Numbered from the stretch's first letter, positions 1-8,652 are shown. The stretch: DNA of 64,000 bases from Xanthobacteraceae bacterium (GCA_030037895.1 JASHPW010000016.1:1-64000), one strand, 5' to 3'. The notes: generated from the letters alone by a model not told the origin. Program-made: numbers and translations.

Positions 1-525
1 GGATTGCCGCGCGCGGCCTGGGGGTCGGCGTTTGCCCATTTTGGCATCGGCCTCACGCTCCTCGGCATCGTCGCGGTGACCGCCTGGGGCGCGGAGCGCA
101 TTGCCATGGTGCGGCTCGGCGGCAGCCTCGATATCGCCCGGTTCCGGGTCACGTTCGACGGCCTGTTCAACCGGCCGGGGCCGAACTATCGCGACCTGGT
201 CGGCGCGTTCAGCGTGCGCCGCGCCGGCGGCGACCTGCTCGGCGTCATGCAGCCGAGCCGGCGCACCTTCCCGGCCCGCCACATGGCGGTCACCGAAGCG
301 GCGCTGATGCGGCGCGGCGCGAGCCAGCTCTACCTCTCGCTCGGCGACCCCAACCCCGACGGCTCCGTCGCCGTGCGGCTCTACTTCAAGCCCGAGGTGC
401 TGCTGATCTGGCTCGGCGCCGCAATGATGTTCATCGGCGGCGGCCTCTCCCTCTCCGATCGTAGGTTGCGCGTCGGCTCGCCCAGGCCGGCCCGGGCGAG
501 GGCGGCTATCGCGGCCAACATTTAA
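1..525 (+). CDS. ccmF: Cytochrome c-type biogenesis protein CcmF, C-terminal end (partial)
   Basis: This is the last 174 codons of a gene that begins before the window. CcmF is the inner-membrane heme lyase subunit that attaches heme to apocytochromes c in the System I pathway. The visible part starts with a membrane segment containing AHFGIGLTLLGI, typical of the last CcmF block, followed by a soluble periplasmic stretch with repeated arginine and YFKPEVLL, then a final membrane helix (LIWLGAAMMFIGGGLSL) and a short basic tail. The reading frame is open to base 1, so no start can be named. Assignment rests on the pattern of these last helices; the rest of the protein is not seen. Confidence 0.85.
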   Translation, partial: GLPRAAWGSAFAHFGIGLTLLGIVAVTAWGAERIAMVRLGGSLDIARFRVTFDGLFNRPGPNYRDLVGAFSVRRAGGDLLGVMQPSRRTFPARHMAVTEAALMRRGASQLYLSLGDPNPDGSVAVRLYFKPEVLLIWLGAAMMFIGGGLSLSDRRLRVGSPRPARARAAIAANI

Positions 526-556
526 CTCGGCGCCGCGAGCTGCGCCTCTTCGATGG

Positions 557-587
557 ACAAAAAATGCGGCGGCCGAAGCCGCCGCAT
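557..587 (-). terminator. Intrinsic terminator for the leftward transporter operon
   Basis: A perfect 10-bp inverted repeat, ATGCGGCGGC / GCCGCCGCAT with a CGAA loop, occupies 564-587. Read leftwards it is followed directly by a run of six T (558-563), so it fits a Rho-independent terminator for minus-strand transcripts coming from the MFS transporter genes. Read rightwards it could also stop transcripts of the ccmF operon, but without a U tract. Confidence 0.75.
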
Positions 588-614
588 CGATGATAGAGGC
601 TTGGCTCCTAATTA

Positions 615-712
615 GAGCATGATCCGGAAAAGTGGGAACCGGTTTTCCGAAAAGATCATGCTCCACCAGGAAGCCGGAGCGCAATCCGATTCAATGTGAA
701 CGGATTGCGCTC
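615..712. repeat. Dispersed palindromic repeat, copy A
   Basis: Two dyads in tandem. The first has outer arms GAGCATGATC / GATCATGCTC (615-624 and 654-663) and an inner pair CGGAAAA / TTTTCCG. The second has 12-bp perfect arms GAGCGCAATCCG / CGGATTGCGCTC (677-688 and 701-712). Elements of this form are widespread between genes of Bradyrhizobium relatives. Related copies lie at about 11926-12025 and 37759-37860. This copy ends exactly at the stop codon of the small transporter subunit and could fold in its 3' UTR. Confidence 0.8.
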
Positions 713-841
713 TTAGCGGAACAGCTTCATCGCGTTGATCAGAGTTTGTATCACGCCCAGTGTGAGCGGAATACCGACGAAGGCCCAAGCCAGCACGACT
801 TGCCATGTCGTCGTGCCGTTTTGCTGATGTGTATCAGGCAT
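713..841 (-). CDS. MFS transporter small subunit (42 aa)
   Basis: A 42-residue protein that starts MPDTHQQNG and consists mostly of one hydrophobic helix (VVLAWAFVGIPLTLGVIQT) ending in MKLFR. It matches the pattern of the small-subunit family found directly downstream of OFA-family MFS transporters in Proteobacteria. The start has a good ribosome site (AGGGGAG, 8 bases upstream). It lies 15 bases after the transporter stop codon in the same direction, so the two are almost certainly co-transcribed and the peptide probably packs against the transporter in the inner membrane. Its exact job is not known. It is too short for usual gene-length cut-offs. Confidence 0.85.
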   Translation of the reverse strand: MPDTHQQNGTTTWQVVLAWAFVGIPLTLGVIQTLINAMKLFR

Positions 842-856
842 GGCTGTTTCTCCCCT

Positions 857-2320
857 CTAGGCGCCGGCCGGCTTGCCGGTCAGGCGTGCCGCCACCGCTG
901 CGCCGGCTTCCGCCGCCGTAGCCAGAGCGGTATCGTCCTCGGGCCGCATATGGAAGCGATGATGGACCGCCTTGACCAGCAGGTTGCAGATGAAGCCGAT
1001 CACCAGCAGGCCCGCCATGATGTACATGGTGACGTTATAGGCCTGCGCCTTCGGCACGCCGTGGGTGACGTTGTACTGGCGGATGTAGTTCACCAGCACT
1101 GGTCCGAAGATGCCCGCCATCGACCACGCCGTGATTAGCCAGCCGTGAATGGCGCCGACATAGCGCGTGCCGAACATGTCCTTGAGGTACGCCGGCACGG
1201 TGGAGAAGCCGCCGCCGTACATGCTGATGATAATCAGGAAGCATAGCACGAACCCGGCCACGCTGCCGATCGCGCCCATATGGGGTACCGTGCAGTACAA
1301 CAGAAAGCCCAGCACCATGAACACGAAGTAGGTGTTCTTGCGACCGATGAAGTCGGACGTGGACGCCCAGAAGAAGCGGCCGCCCATGTTGAACAGGCTC
1401 ATCAAACCGACGAAGCCCGCTGCCGCAATCGGCGTCACTCGGCCCGGGAACATCTCCTGGCTCATGGCGGAGGCTTGGCCGATCACGCCGATGCCGGCGG
1501 TGACGTTGAGGCAGAGGATCCACCAGATCAGCCAGAACTGCGGCGTCTTCAACGAGTCATAGACGAAGACGTCGTTTTTGGTGATGAGCTTCTGCGCCTG
1601 CACAGGCGGGGTATAGCCTTCCGGCTTCCAGCCCGGCGCCGGCACCCGCACGACGAATGCGCCTACCACCATGAAGAAGAAATAGATCAGGCCCATGGTG
1701 ATGAACGTCGGGGCGACGCCGACGTGGTGTGCCGTCCTGTAGATGCTCATCAACCACACCGAGAGCGGTGAGGCGATGAAGGCGCCGCCGCCGAAGCCCA
1801 TGATGGCCATGCCGGTCGCCATACCCGGACGATCGGGGAACCATTTGATCAGCGTCGAGACCGGGGAGATGTAGCCGATGCCCAATCCGCAGCCGCCGAC
1901 TAAGCCATAGCCGAAATAGACAATCCAGAGGTTGTGGATGGAGACTCCGAAAGCGGCGATGAGGAAGCCGCCGGCCCAGCACAAAGCGGCGGTAAACATA
2001 GCTCGGCGCGGCCCGCCTTCCTCGACCCAACGGCCGAAAATCGCGGCTGAGAAACCGAGCACGAAGATTGCGATAGAAAAAATCCAGCCCAGCTCGGTGA
2101 GCTTCCAGTCGCCCGGCGCCGATTGCGTGATGCCGAGGAGCTTGGTCATCGGCAGATTGAACACGCTGAAGGCATAGGCTTGGCCGATGCACAGATGCAC
2201 GCACAAAGCGGCCGGCGGCACCATCCAGCGGTTGAAGCCCGGCTTGGCAATGGTCCGACTTCGATCCAGAAAGCCGAACAATCCCCCCGATGATGCTCGC
2301 GTCTGCTCCATCGCACTCAT
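857..2320 (-). CDS. OFA-family MFS transporter (oxalate/formate antiporter type)
   Basis: 487 residues with 12 predicted membrane segments. Sequence blocks such as HLCIGQAYAFSVFNLP near the N terminus, GGCGLGIGYISPVSTLIKWF and FPDRPGMATG in the first half, and GGGFSTVPAYLKDMFG in the second half are typical of the oxalate:formate antiporter (OFA) branch of the major facilitator superfamily. Substrate is likely a small organic anion (oxalate, formate or similar), but the sequence alone does not fix it. The start ATG at 2320 follows a GAGGAAACATA ribosome site. The 42-aa small subunit lies just downstream. The neighbouring decayed fdhD fragment hints at a former formate-related locus, which is inference. 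Confidence 0.88.
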   Translation of the reverse strand: MSAMEQTRASSGGLFGFLDRSRTIAKPGFNRWMVPPAALCVHLCIGQAYAFSVFNLPMTKLLGITQSAPGDWKLTELGWIFSIAIFVLGFSAAIFGRWVEEGGPRRAMFTAALCWAGGFLIAAFGVSIHNLWIVYFGYGLVGGCGLGIGYISPVSTLIKWFPDRPGMATGMAIMGFGGGAFIASPLSVWLMSIYRTAHHVGVAPTFITMGLIYFFFMVVGAFVVRVPAPGWKPEGYTPPVQAQKLITKNDVFVYDSLKTPQFWLIWWILCLNVTAGIGVIGQASAMSQEMFPGRVTPIAAAGFVGLMSLFNMGGRFFWASTSDFIGRKNTYFVFMVLGFLLYCTVPHMGAIGSVAGFVLCFLIIISMYGGGFSTVPAYLKDMFGTRYVGAIHGWLITAWSMAGIFGPVLVNYIRQYNVTHGVPKAQAYNVTMYIMAGLLVIGFICNLLVKAVHHRFHMRPEDDTALATAAEAGAAVAARLTGKPAGA

Positions 2321-2649
2321 TATGTTTCCTCCTGTGGAGTCTTTAACCTTCTTATGCAGTGCTGCTGCACTTTATTGTGTTCGGGCTTTGTGTCCAGCGC
2401 ACCTCCCACCCCGCTTGAGCGGGACATTCGATCGCCACACGGACCGGCCGGATCGAGTCCCGCATCTCCCGCCTCGCGAAAATCGCGACGCGCATCCGAG
2501 AGGGTACTCGAACTTTCTCTATAGCCGACGGTCCCTCAGGCGGCCTTCTCCGGGCTGTGGTTCGCCCGAGAACTCGCCAATTTGATTGGCCATGGAGGCG
2601 AGGAGCTTGTCAAGGCACGCTAGTTGCCGCCTCTTTGTTGCATTGTTTC

Positions 2650-3045
2650 ATGGTGCAATGCGAATATGCCGAGTTTTTTTATTCGGTTGCCGCGTGACCG
2701 GACGGGCGCGATCCCACAGTTTTCGGCCGTGGGCAGGAAGCCTGGGTCGGCACCGACACCGGGAGCGGCCCCCCAAGAGCGGCCGTTTTTACAACTATTT
2801 CCATCGGACGCGGCCCGTGAGCGGCACCACACCGTTGTGCCCGAGCACGCGGCCGCGCGTGACGGCGCCGACCAACTCGTCCAGCGCATGGTGCCGGCCC
2901 GCGTCCTCCCATATGGCAACGAGACCGGCGTCCGGCTGCCAAAATGTCGCAGCATGAACCGCGCCGGGTCTGCCGGTCGATGGTCCCGGCGGGGCGCGAG
3001 CACGCCCGGCATCCGCCATGATCTCGGTCGGCCTGAGGGCGCCCC
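2650..3045 (-). pseudogene. fdhD: Decayed fdhD fragment (formate dehydrogenase sulfurtransferase)
   Basis: One minus-strand frame (about 3040-2795) carries [25 protein letters not shown] and [17 protein letters not shown], which fit the conserved FdhD blocks around VHAAA and EDVGRHNALDK. The match then jumps frame to [16 protein letters not shown] (about 2755-2705) and perhaps again to ENCGIAP, as expected for the last third of FdhD. The N-terminal part with the essential CxxC motif is not found upstream. FdhD passes sulfur to the molybdenum cofactor of formate dehydrogenases; this copy cannot work. The rest of the 1-kb stretch 2321-3347 holds no other gene that I can support; the many overlapping open frames there are shadows. 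Confidence 0.6.
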
Positions 3046-3347
3046 TCGGTCGCGCATGCGCGTGAGTCCACATCTTGAGCGGCGGTTCGCCCGGCTCAAA
3101 CGGCAACGCCCGTGGCCTGTGCAAAGCAGGCCCGATGGTTGGCGGTCCTCGCCAAGCTTGGCGTCTGTCGCCGTGCAGGTGCCGGCGTTGCAACCGTCCC
3201 TTTGGCACGGAAGGGTTTTATAATGGCCTGTCCAATTTTATTGTCATGCGGCGGATATGCCTGGGCTCGGCAACCAATTCCCAGAGTGGAACGGCGCGTT
3301 GGCTTCTTTAAAGAAGAGGTCATTCATCGGACAGCAAGGAGCGAATA

Positions 3348-3785
3348 ATGGATGTGGTCGCGGAAATTCAGGCGGCGAAGGAGCTTTCTGAGGCGCTCGG
3401 CTGCATCGTGCGCGGCTTCGGCGCCGACACCGGCACGCTGCATTTGCTCGATGAGGACGGGCTGCTGCATCTGAAGGCACTCAGCGGGGAGTTCCCGCCG
3501 CCTGTGCTCGCGGTCATTCGCGAGATTCCGGTCGGCAAGGGCATGGCCGGCCTCGCTGTCGCGCGCGCGCAGCCGGTGGACGCCTGCAACATCCAAACCG
3601 ACACAAGCGGCGATGTGCGTCCCGGAGCCAAGACAACCGGCATGGAGGGAGCAGTCGTCGTCCCGGTGTTCGACGACACCCGCGTTGTCGGCGCGCTCGG
3701 CATTGCCAATCGCGGCGAGCGCGTCTTCAGCGAGGAAGAGAAGGCCGCGCTGATCGCCGCCGGACGGGCGCTCGCAGCGCGGTAG
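3348..3785 (+). CDS. GAF domain-containing protein
   Basis: A 145-residue protein made of one GAF domain: a helix, then GADTGTLHLLDEDGLLHLKA, the IPVGKGMAGLAVARAQPV block, and VVPVFDDTRVVGALGIANR followed by the final helix starting FSEEE. Stand-alone GAF proteins bind small ligands or sense redox or nitric oxide and often act on a partner enzyme. No output domain is present. A strong ribosome site (AAGGAG, 6 bases before ATG) fixes the start. It is the only rightward gene here and converges on the ebo genes 6 bases away. Ligand and partner are unknown. Confidence 0.85.
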   Translation: MDVVAEIQAAKELSEALGCIVRGFGADTGTLHLLDEDGLLHLKALSGEFPPPVLAVIREIPVGKGMAGLAVARAQPVDACNIQTDTSGDVRPGAKTTGMEGAVVVPVFDDTRVVGALGIANRGERVFSEEEKAALIAAGRALAAR

Positions 3786-3791
3786 AGTCGG

Positions 3792-4709
3792 CTATTCGAT
3801 CAGCATCCGCTCCTTGGCGCTGCGTTTGGTCTCGACGCGAGGCTCCTGGCCGCCGCGCAGCACCGAGTTGCCCTCGAACAAGGTGCGCTGATCGATCGCC
3901 GGCGGCGACAGCCAATGGCTTTCCGCCATCTGGCCGCCGGCGGCGAAGGCGGCGAGCGCGTTGTCGTAGGTCACGCGGCGCACGTGTTCCTCGGCGATGC
4001 CGCGCTCGCGCATGAGCTGGGCCGTCTTCGGCACGGCCAGCGGATCGGACACGCCCCAGTCGGCGCTGGAATTGATGAAGATAAGGTCGGAACCGTATTG
4101 CCGCACGATCTCGACCATCCGCTCGTTGCCCATCTTGGTGCGTGGATAGATCGTGAAGGCGGCCCAGAAGCCGAGATCGAGCACCTCGCGCACCGTCTCT
4201 TCATTGTTGTGGTCGACGATTACGCGGTCGGGCTTGAGCTTGTGTTCGAGGCAAACGGCCATCGAGCGCGACGTGCCCCGCTTCTTGTCGCGATGCGGCG
4301 TGTGAATCTGCACCAGCATGCCAAGCTCTTTGGCCAGTTCGAGCTGGGCGCGGAAATATTTGTCCTCGGCCGGCGTCTGTTCGTCGTAGCCGATCTCGCC
4401 GACGGCGACGACGCCCTCCTTGAGCAGGAAGCGCGGGAGAATCTCCATGACCGCCTCGGCGAGGCGCTCGTTGTTCGCCTCCTTGCTGTTGAGGCCGATG
4501 GAGCAGTAGTGGCGGACGCCGAATTGCGCGGCGCGGAACCGCTCCCAGCCCACCAAGGTCGAGAGATAATCGATATAGCTTCCGACCGACGTGCGCGGCT
4601 GGCCGATCCAGAAGGCCGGCTCGATGACGGCGACGACGCCCGCGGCCGCCATGGCCTCGTAGTCGGCCGTGGTGCGCGCCAGCATGTGGATGTGGGGATC
4701 GATATACAT
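3792..4709 (-). CDS. eboB: TatD-family metal-dependent hydrolase, EboB-like
   Basis: 305 residues of a TIM-barrel amidohydrolase of the TatD type. Metal ligands are visible: DPHIH at residues 4-8, Glu105 in AVGEIGYDE, His136 in QIHTPHR and His167 in VIVDHNN, with a late Asp in SADWG. TatD-like enzymes cleave phosphodiester or other bonds with two metals. The gene follows an EboA-domain gene by 15 bases and is the last of a leftward set with a UbiA prenyltransferase and an alkaline-phosphatase-type protein. This combination is the ebo cluster, in which the TatD-like member is EboB. The natural substrate of EboB is not established. Confidence 0.82.
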   Translation of the reverse strand: MYIDPHIHMLARTTADYEAMAAAGVVAVIEPAFWIGQPRTSVGSYIDYLSTLVGWERFRAAQFGVRHYCSIGLNSKEANNERLAEAVMEILPRFLLKEGVVAVGEIGYDEQTPAEDKYFRAQLELAKELGMLVQIHTPHRDKKRGTSRSMAVCLEHKLKPDRVIVDHNNEETVREVLDLGFWAAFTIYPRTKMGNERMVEIVRQYGSDLIFINSSADWGVSDPLAVPKTAQLMRERGIAEEHVRRVTYDNALAAFAAGGQMAESHWLSPPAIDQRTLFEGNSVLRGGQEPRVETKRSAKERMLIE

Positions 4710-4724
4710 TGTGGCACTCCTCCG

Positions 4725-5600
4725 TCAGCTCGGCGAGAGATGTTTCGCGGCGAGGCCCTCCCAGCTTATCTGGCCACCGCGGACCGCAGCCGCAAGAATC
4801 GGATCGCGGCTGAGAATGCTCGCGGCCTCGCCATGCGGGCTTTCCCCGAGCGCCAAGGCCGCGGCCTGGCGCTCGATCGGCGCGCCGCTGTCGAAGACGC
4901 GGGCGAGATCGTCGATGGCGGCTTTGTCGGCATGGTGGCCGACACCGCGCCAAAGCTCGTAGCTGACCGTCCTGCCGGCCGCCCAGCGTTCGTGCGCATA
5001 GTCGCACAGCATGCGGGTGAGGTCCCGATTCCAGCGCCGCTCCAAGCCCTCGATGGGATGAAGCGTGCTGCCGATGAAGAGGGCCTTCACCACCATCTGG
5101 TTCCAGCGGTGTTCGGAGAACTGCTCGGCGGGATAGGGATTGTCGTGCGCGACCGCCTCGAACACCGCCTTCATGTTGGTGCGCACGCCCTCGGCGGCGC
5201 GCTCGACGTAACGCGGCTGCTCGGGATAAAGCGGCAGCCCGCGATAAAAGGCGATCAGTTCGCCCACGTCTGCCGTGGCGAAAAGCTGCTCGAGGCGCTC
5301 GGCGAAGCGCGCGGCCGGTCCGCCGGCGGCGAGCAGCAGAAAGATGCGAGCGGCTTGGTCCAGGCTCCAGCCGGCCGGCCGCCAACCCGGACGCGCCGCT
5401 TCCGCCGCCGCGGTATCCGCGGCAGACAAAGCGAGGTCCGCCTTGCCGATGCGGCGATGCACCAAGCTGATCGCGAGAAAGAGCGCGCGATCGGTCGCGG
5501 CATCGCCGACCGCTAACGCTTGCGCCTCGAGCCAGTCCGCCGCGTCGCCGGGCAATTGCCGGCGCAGCCAGCGTTGCAGCAATTCCGCGGGCGTTGCCAT
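4725..5600 (-). CDS. eboA: EboA domain-containing protein
   Basis: A 291-residue soluble, mostly helical protein without known catalytic motifs. The middle carries EHRWNQMVVKALFIGSTLHP and LTRMLCDYAHERWAAGR, the signature stretch of the EboA family. I place the start at the ATG at 5600, which follows the TGA of the prenyltransferase gene with a single base between (TGA-A-ATG), so the two are translationally coupled; a longer start at 5633 would overlap the upstream gene by 32 bases. Ebo proteins were found in clusters that move a terpenoid or indolic precursor to the periplasm in cyanobacteria and other bacteria. The molecular role of EboA is unknown. Confidence 0.82.
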   Translation of the reverse strand: MATPAELLQRWLRRQLPGDAADWLEAQALAVGDAATDRALFLAISLVHRRIGKADLALSAADTAAAEAARPGWRPAGWSLDQAARIFLLLAAGGPAARFAERLEQLFATADVGELIAFYRGLPLYPEQPRYVERAAEGVRTNMKAVFEAVAHDNPYPAEQFSEHRWNQMVVKALFIGSTLHPIEGLERRWNRDLTRMLCDYAHERWAAGRTVSYELWRGVGHHADKAAIDDLARVFDSGAPIERQAAALALGESPHGEAASILSRDPILAAAVRGGQISWEGLAAKHLSPS

Positions 5601-5601
5601 T

Positions 5602-6498
5602 TCACGTCCCCGCAATGAAGCGCTGGAAGGCAAGGGTCAGGAGAAAGGCCGCGACCGCCGTGCCGGCGAGCAACGCGTGTCCCTGTCCCGCCATGAAGAG
5701 CCCGTCGAGCAGGCTGATGCCCGCGATCAGCGCCATGATGGCCCGCGGAACATCCGGCGCGCCAGAACGAAACAGGAGGGCGAGAGCCGCAACCACGGTG
5801 CCGAGCAACAGGAGATAAAGAACGAGCGCGGCGGCGCTCCCGGCCGCGAAGGGCACGCCATAGGCGAACGGCGCGGCGAGAAACAGGAGCGGCCACAGAT
5901 TCTCGACGCGCCGCAAGCTCTCCTGCTTGGCGACATAGGTGAGGCCGATCAGGTAACAAAGAGAGACGACGGCGGCGAGCAAGAGGCGCTCGGGCAGCGT
6001 TCCCGCGACCGCAAGTCCGGCGATGAGATAGACGAGGAGACGGCAGAGACCCATCAGCAACGGGCTGACGGGGTTGCCTTTGTGCCACCCGTCGTAGAGC
6101 ACGATCGCCGCCGCCAGCAGCGCGCCCGCGACCGGCGCCCGCCATCCCGTGCCCGCGGGCGTGCCGTAACCGAGGGCAAGGAGAAGGGCGAAGCCGCAGG
6201 CGAGAAGGCCGAAGCCGTAGGCAAAGACGGCCGCCGCCGTCGCCTCGCCGGCCGGGATCGGGCGATCCGGCCGGTTGCGCCGGTCGAACTCGCGATCGAA
6301 AGCGTCATTGAGGAACATGCCGGCGACGTAAAAAAGCGAGAGGGAAATAAGCACCAGTATCGCCGGCCGCGCCGTGATTGCCGCGCCGGAAAGCACGATG
6401 CCCGCCAGCACATTCGTCCACACCGTCGGCAGGTTGGAAACCCGCCCGAGGCGCAAGGCCACCGACCAGCTTATGCCGCCGAAAGCACTCCGAGCCAT
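5602..6498 (-). CDS. eboC: UbiA-family prenyltransferase, EboC-like
   Basis: 298 residues with eight to nine membrane helices. The first prenyl-diphosphate site is intact: NDAFDREFDR at about residues 64-73 (NDxxDxxxD), followed by NRPDRPIPAG. Such enzymes transfer an isoprenoid chain from its diphosphate to an aromatic or other acceptor within the membrane. The start at 6498 has a GGAAGAG site five bases upstream; the frame stays open to 6609 but that extension lacks typical features. It lies between the EboF-like gene and eboA in one direction. Acceptor and product are unknown. No gene for eboD (a dehydroquinate-synthase-like protein) or eboE follows, although both usually accompany eboC. 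Confidence 0.82.
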   Translation of the reverse strand: MARSAFGGISWSVALRLGRVSNLPTVWTNVLAGIVLSGAAITARPAILVLISLSLFYVAGMFLNDAFDREFDRRNRPDRPIPAGEATAAAVFAYGFGLLACGFALLLALGYGTPAGTGWRAPVAGALLAAAIVLYDGWHKGNPVSPLLMGLCRLLVYLIAGLAVAGTLPERLLLAAVVSLCYLIGLTYVAKQESLRRVENLWPLLFLAAPFAYGVPFAAGSAAALVLYLLLLGTVVAALALLFRSGAPDVPRAIMALIAGISLLDGLFMAGQGHALLAGTAVAAFLLTLAFQRFIAGT

Positions 6499-6650
6499 CG
6501 CAACTCTTCCATTAAGCAGCAGCTCATGGAAGGCGAGCGGCATACGCATTCCAGCAACTCCGCCGATGCAAGTCTTTTTCTCTTTGATATTTATCAGTGA
6601 ATCTAGCATCCGTGCTCCAGGCTGCCAAGCGACTTCGGATTTTGCGCGCT

Positions 6651-8039
6651 CTAACGCTTCTCCGTCGCGTCAAACAGGTGACGTAGGATCAGCGCCTTCA
6701 CCTCCGTCGCCGCGAGCGGCCCCGGCGGCAGCAAATCGGCGTCGGAGCCGATGAGCACCGGCCCGTCCGTCGCATCGTCAGTCGGCCGGCCGTGCGAACC
6801 TTTGACCAGCGTCGCGTCGAGCGGGATCACGTCCATGAGCGTGCGGAAACCGAGCGCGCGCTTGGCGAGGCGCCAGCCGATGCTCAGCGGCGGAAGGCGG
6901 ATGGAGGGATCGAGGAAGAGTTCCACCGGGTCGTAACCCGGCTTGCGGTGGATATCGACAGTGCGCGCGTAGTCGGGGGCTTTTTCGTCATCGAGCCAGA
7001 AATAATAGGTGAACCAGCTATCCGCGCGCGCGAGCGCCACAAGCTCGCCCGAGCGCGCGTGATCGAGACCGAATTCCGCCTTGGTCGTCTCGTCGAGCAC
7101 GCGCTCGACTCCGGGGAGAGCCGCGACGAGCGCCTTGACCTCAGCGATTCGTTCCTTCCCGGCCACGTAGACGTGGGCGATCTGGTGATCGGCGACGGCA
7201 AAGGCGGCGGAAGCGCCGGGGTCGAGCTGGTCGCGGCCGAGTTCCTCGCGCACCGCGATGAAACCGGCGCTGCGCAGGGCGCGGTTGATGTCGATCGGCC
7301 TCTTCACCGGCGTGATGCCGTATTCGGAAAGCACGATGATGCGCGCGCCGTCGCGTCGCGCATCCTCGATGATCTCGCCGCAGAGCGCGTCAACCGCGCG
7401 CAGATCGCGCGCCACTTGCGGCGCAGCGGGGCCGTCGCGTTGCAGCACGTAGTCGAGATGCGGCAAATAGACCAGTGTGAGGGTCGGCTTGTACTTTTGG
7501 CGAACATGAAGCGCGCTGCGCGCGATCCACTCGCTGGCGACGATGCCCGTCGCCGGCCCCCAGAAGCTGAACAAGGGAAAACGGCCGAAGCGCGCGGTGA
7601 GTTCGTCGCGCAATTCGCGCGGCGCACTGTAGCAATCGGGAATCTTGCGGCCGTCGGCGGGATAGAGCGGACGCGGCGTCACGCCGATGTCCGCGGTCGC
7701 GTACATATTGTACCACCAGAACATGTTCGCGCAGGTGAAGGCGCCGTCACGCCGCCGCGCCGCCTCCCAGACGCGCTCGCCCGCGACCAGCCGATTGGAC
7801 TGGCGCCAGAACAGCACCTCGGAGAGATCGCGGAAATACCAGCCATTGGCGACGACGCCATGCTCGCGCGGCAGAAGCCCGGTCAGGTAGGTGGTCTGCA
7901 CCGGGCAGGTCACCGCCGGGACGATGGTCGAGAGCTGGCGCATGGCACCCGTTGCCGCCAGCCGCCGCAGCGCGGGCGTATCGGGTCCGATCATCCGCGG
8001 CGTCAGTCCCACGACATCGATGACGATCAGCGGGCGCAT
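6651..8039 (-). CDS. Alkaline phosphatase superfamily phosphodiesterase, EboF-like
   Basis: 462 residues of the type I phosphodiesterase/nucleotide pyrophosphatase family. Two-metal ligands can be seen: Asp8 in VIDVVG, the nucleophile Thr44 in VTCPVQTTYLTG, LPREHGVVANGW, LPHLDYVLQ (Asp and His), VLSEYG, and ADHQIAH plus GSHGRP near the end. No signal peptide is evident, so it is probably cytoplasmic. In ebo clusters a protein of this family is EboF, and the downstream genes are eboC, eboA and eboB. It could cleave the diphosphate of an isoprenoid or nucleotide substrate, but that is inference. It begins 18 bases after the cytochrome gene, suggesting co-transcription. Confidence 0.78.
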   Translation of the reverse strand: MRPLIVIDVVGLTPRMIGPDTPALRRLAATGAMRQLSTIVPAVTCPVQTTYLTGLLPREHGVVANGWYFRDLSEVLFWRQSNRLVAGERVWEAARRRDGAFTCANMFWWYNMYATADIGVTPRPLYPADGRKIPDCYSAPRELRDELTARFGRFPLFSFWGPATGIVASEWIARSALHVRQKYKPTLTLVYLPHLDYVLQRDGPAAPQVARDLRAVDALCGEIIEDARRDGARIIVLSEYGITPVKRPIDINRALRSAGFIAVREELGRDQLDPGASAAFAVADHQIAHVYVAGKERIAEVKALVAALPGVERVLDETTKAEFGLDHARSGELVALARADSWFTYYFWLDDEKAPDYARTVDIHRKPGYDPVELFLDPSIRLPPLSIGWRLAKRALGFRTLMDVIPLDATLVKGSHGRPTDDATDGPVLIGSDADLLPPGPLAATEVKALILRHLFDATEKR

Positions 8040-8057
8040 GCAAGCTCGAAGGGCGCG

Positions 8058-8552
8058 CTATTTCTTGAGCGAGCGCACATAGGCCATGACGTGGAGAATT
8101 TGATCCTGCGTCAGGCGCTTGCCGAACGGCTGCATGGCGCCCGTGGCGCCGCCATAGACGATCTCGAACATGCCCTTGTCGGTGGTGAAACGCGGGTAAT
8201 GATGGGTGTCGCCGATCAAGCTCGGGCCGATGCGGCCGCTGCCGTCCGGCATGTGGCAAGCTTGGCAATAGGTCTCATAAAGATCCTTGCCCTCGGCGAG
8301 CGCTTGGGGGTCGCCCTTATAAGGGTCTTGGCCGGTCTCGTAGAACTTCTGCACGCCCTCGGTGATTTTTTCTCCGGGCAACAATTTGATTTCCAGCGGC
8401 CCGTTATCGATCGGGCTCGTGAATTGCGGCGCCCCTGCGGCGCCCGCGAGGACGACAAAGGAAATGCCGGCGGCCGAAGCCAGGAGCGAACGGACACTGC
8501 CGCGCAGGATCGCGAACCGAAGCGGCCGGCCGGGCATGCTGTTGGATTTCAT
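8058..8552 (-). CDS. Cytochrome cL-like c-type cytochrome
   Basis: 164 residues: an N-terminal export signal (basic start, then LLASAAGISFVVLAG, cleavage probably near GAAGA), then one class I heme site CQACH at 96-100 and a distal Met140 in GATGAMQPF. The blocks EKITEGVQKFYETGQDPYKG, IGPSLIGDTHHYPRF and TDKGMFEIVYGG resemble cytochrome cL (MxaG/XoxG), the electron acceptor of PQQ methanol dehydrogenases. Here it follows a PQQ sugar-dehydrogenase gene by 130 bases, so it probably takes electrons from that periplasmic enzyme. A strong hairpin lies between the two genes. Partner assignment is inference from position. Confidence 0.85.
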   Translation of the reverse strand: MKSNSMPGRPLRFAILRGSVRSLLASAAGISFVVLAGAAGAPQFTSPIDNGPLEIKLLPGEKITEGVQKFYETGQDPYKGDPQALAEGKDLYETYCQACHMPDGSGRIGPSLIGDTHHYPRFTTDKGMFEIVYGGATGAMQPFGKRLTQDQILHVMAYVRSLKK

Positions 8553-8615
8553 GGCTTTGTTCTAGCTCGCGGCAGCCGACAAAGCGAACGCGACGGCGCC
8601 GACCGCGGGATACGG

Positions 8616-8652
8616 CCCGCGGGCGCACCGGCTTTCCCGGCGCACCCGCGGG
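8616..8652. terminator. Strong stem-loop between the PQQ dehydrogenase and cytochrome genes
   Basis: Arms at 8616-8631 and 8637-8652 pair over 16 positions (CCCGCGGG at the base, CCGG at the top, two positions only as wobble on one strand) around a 5-base loop. There is no T run, so it may be an attenuator or an RNA-processing/stability hairpin that sets a lower level of the downstream cytochrome and ebo genes rather than a full terminator. Confidence 0.55.

Noticed and set aside
2624-3223. 199-codon rightward frame
   Set aside because: Antisense to the fdhD remnant; product looks random.
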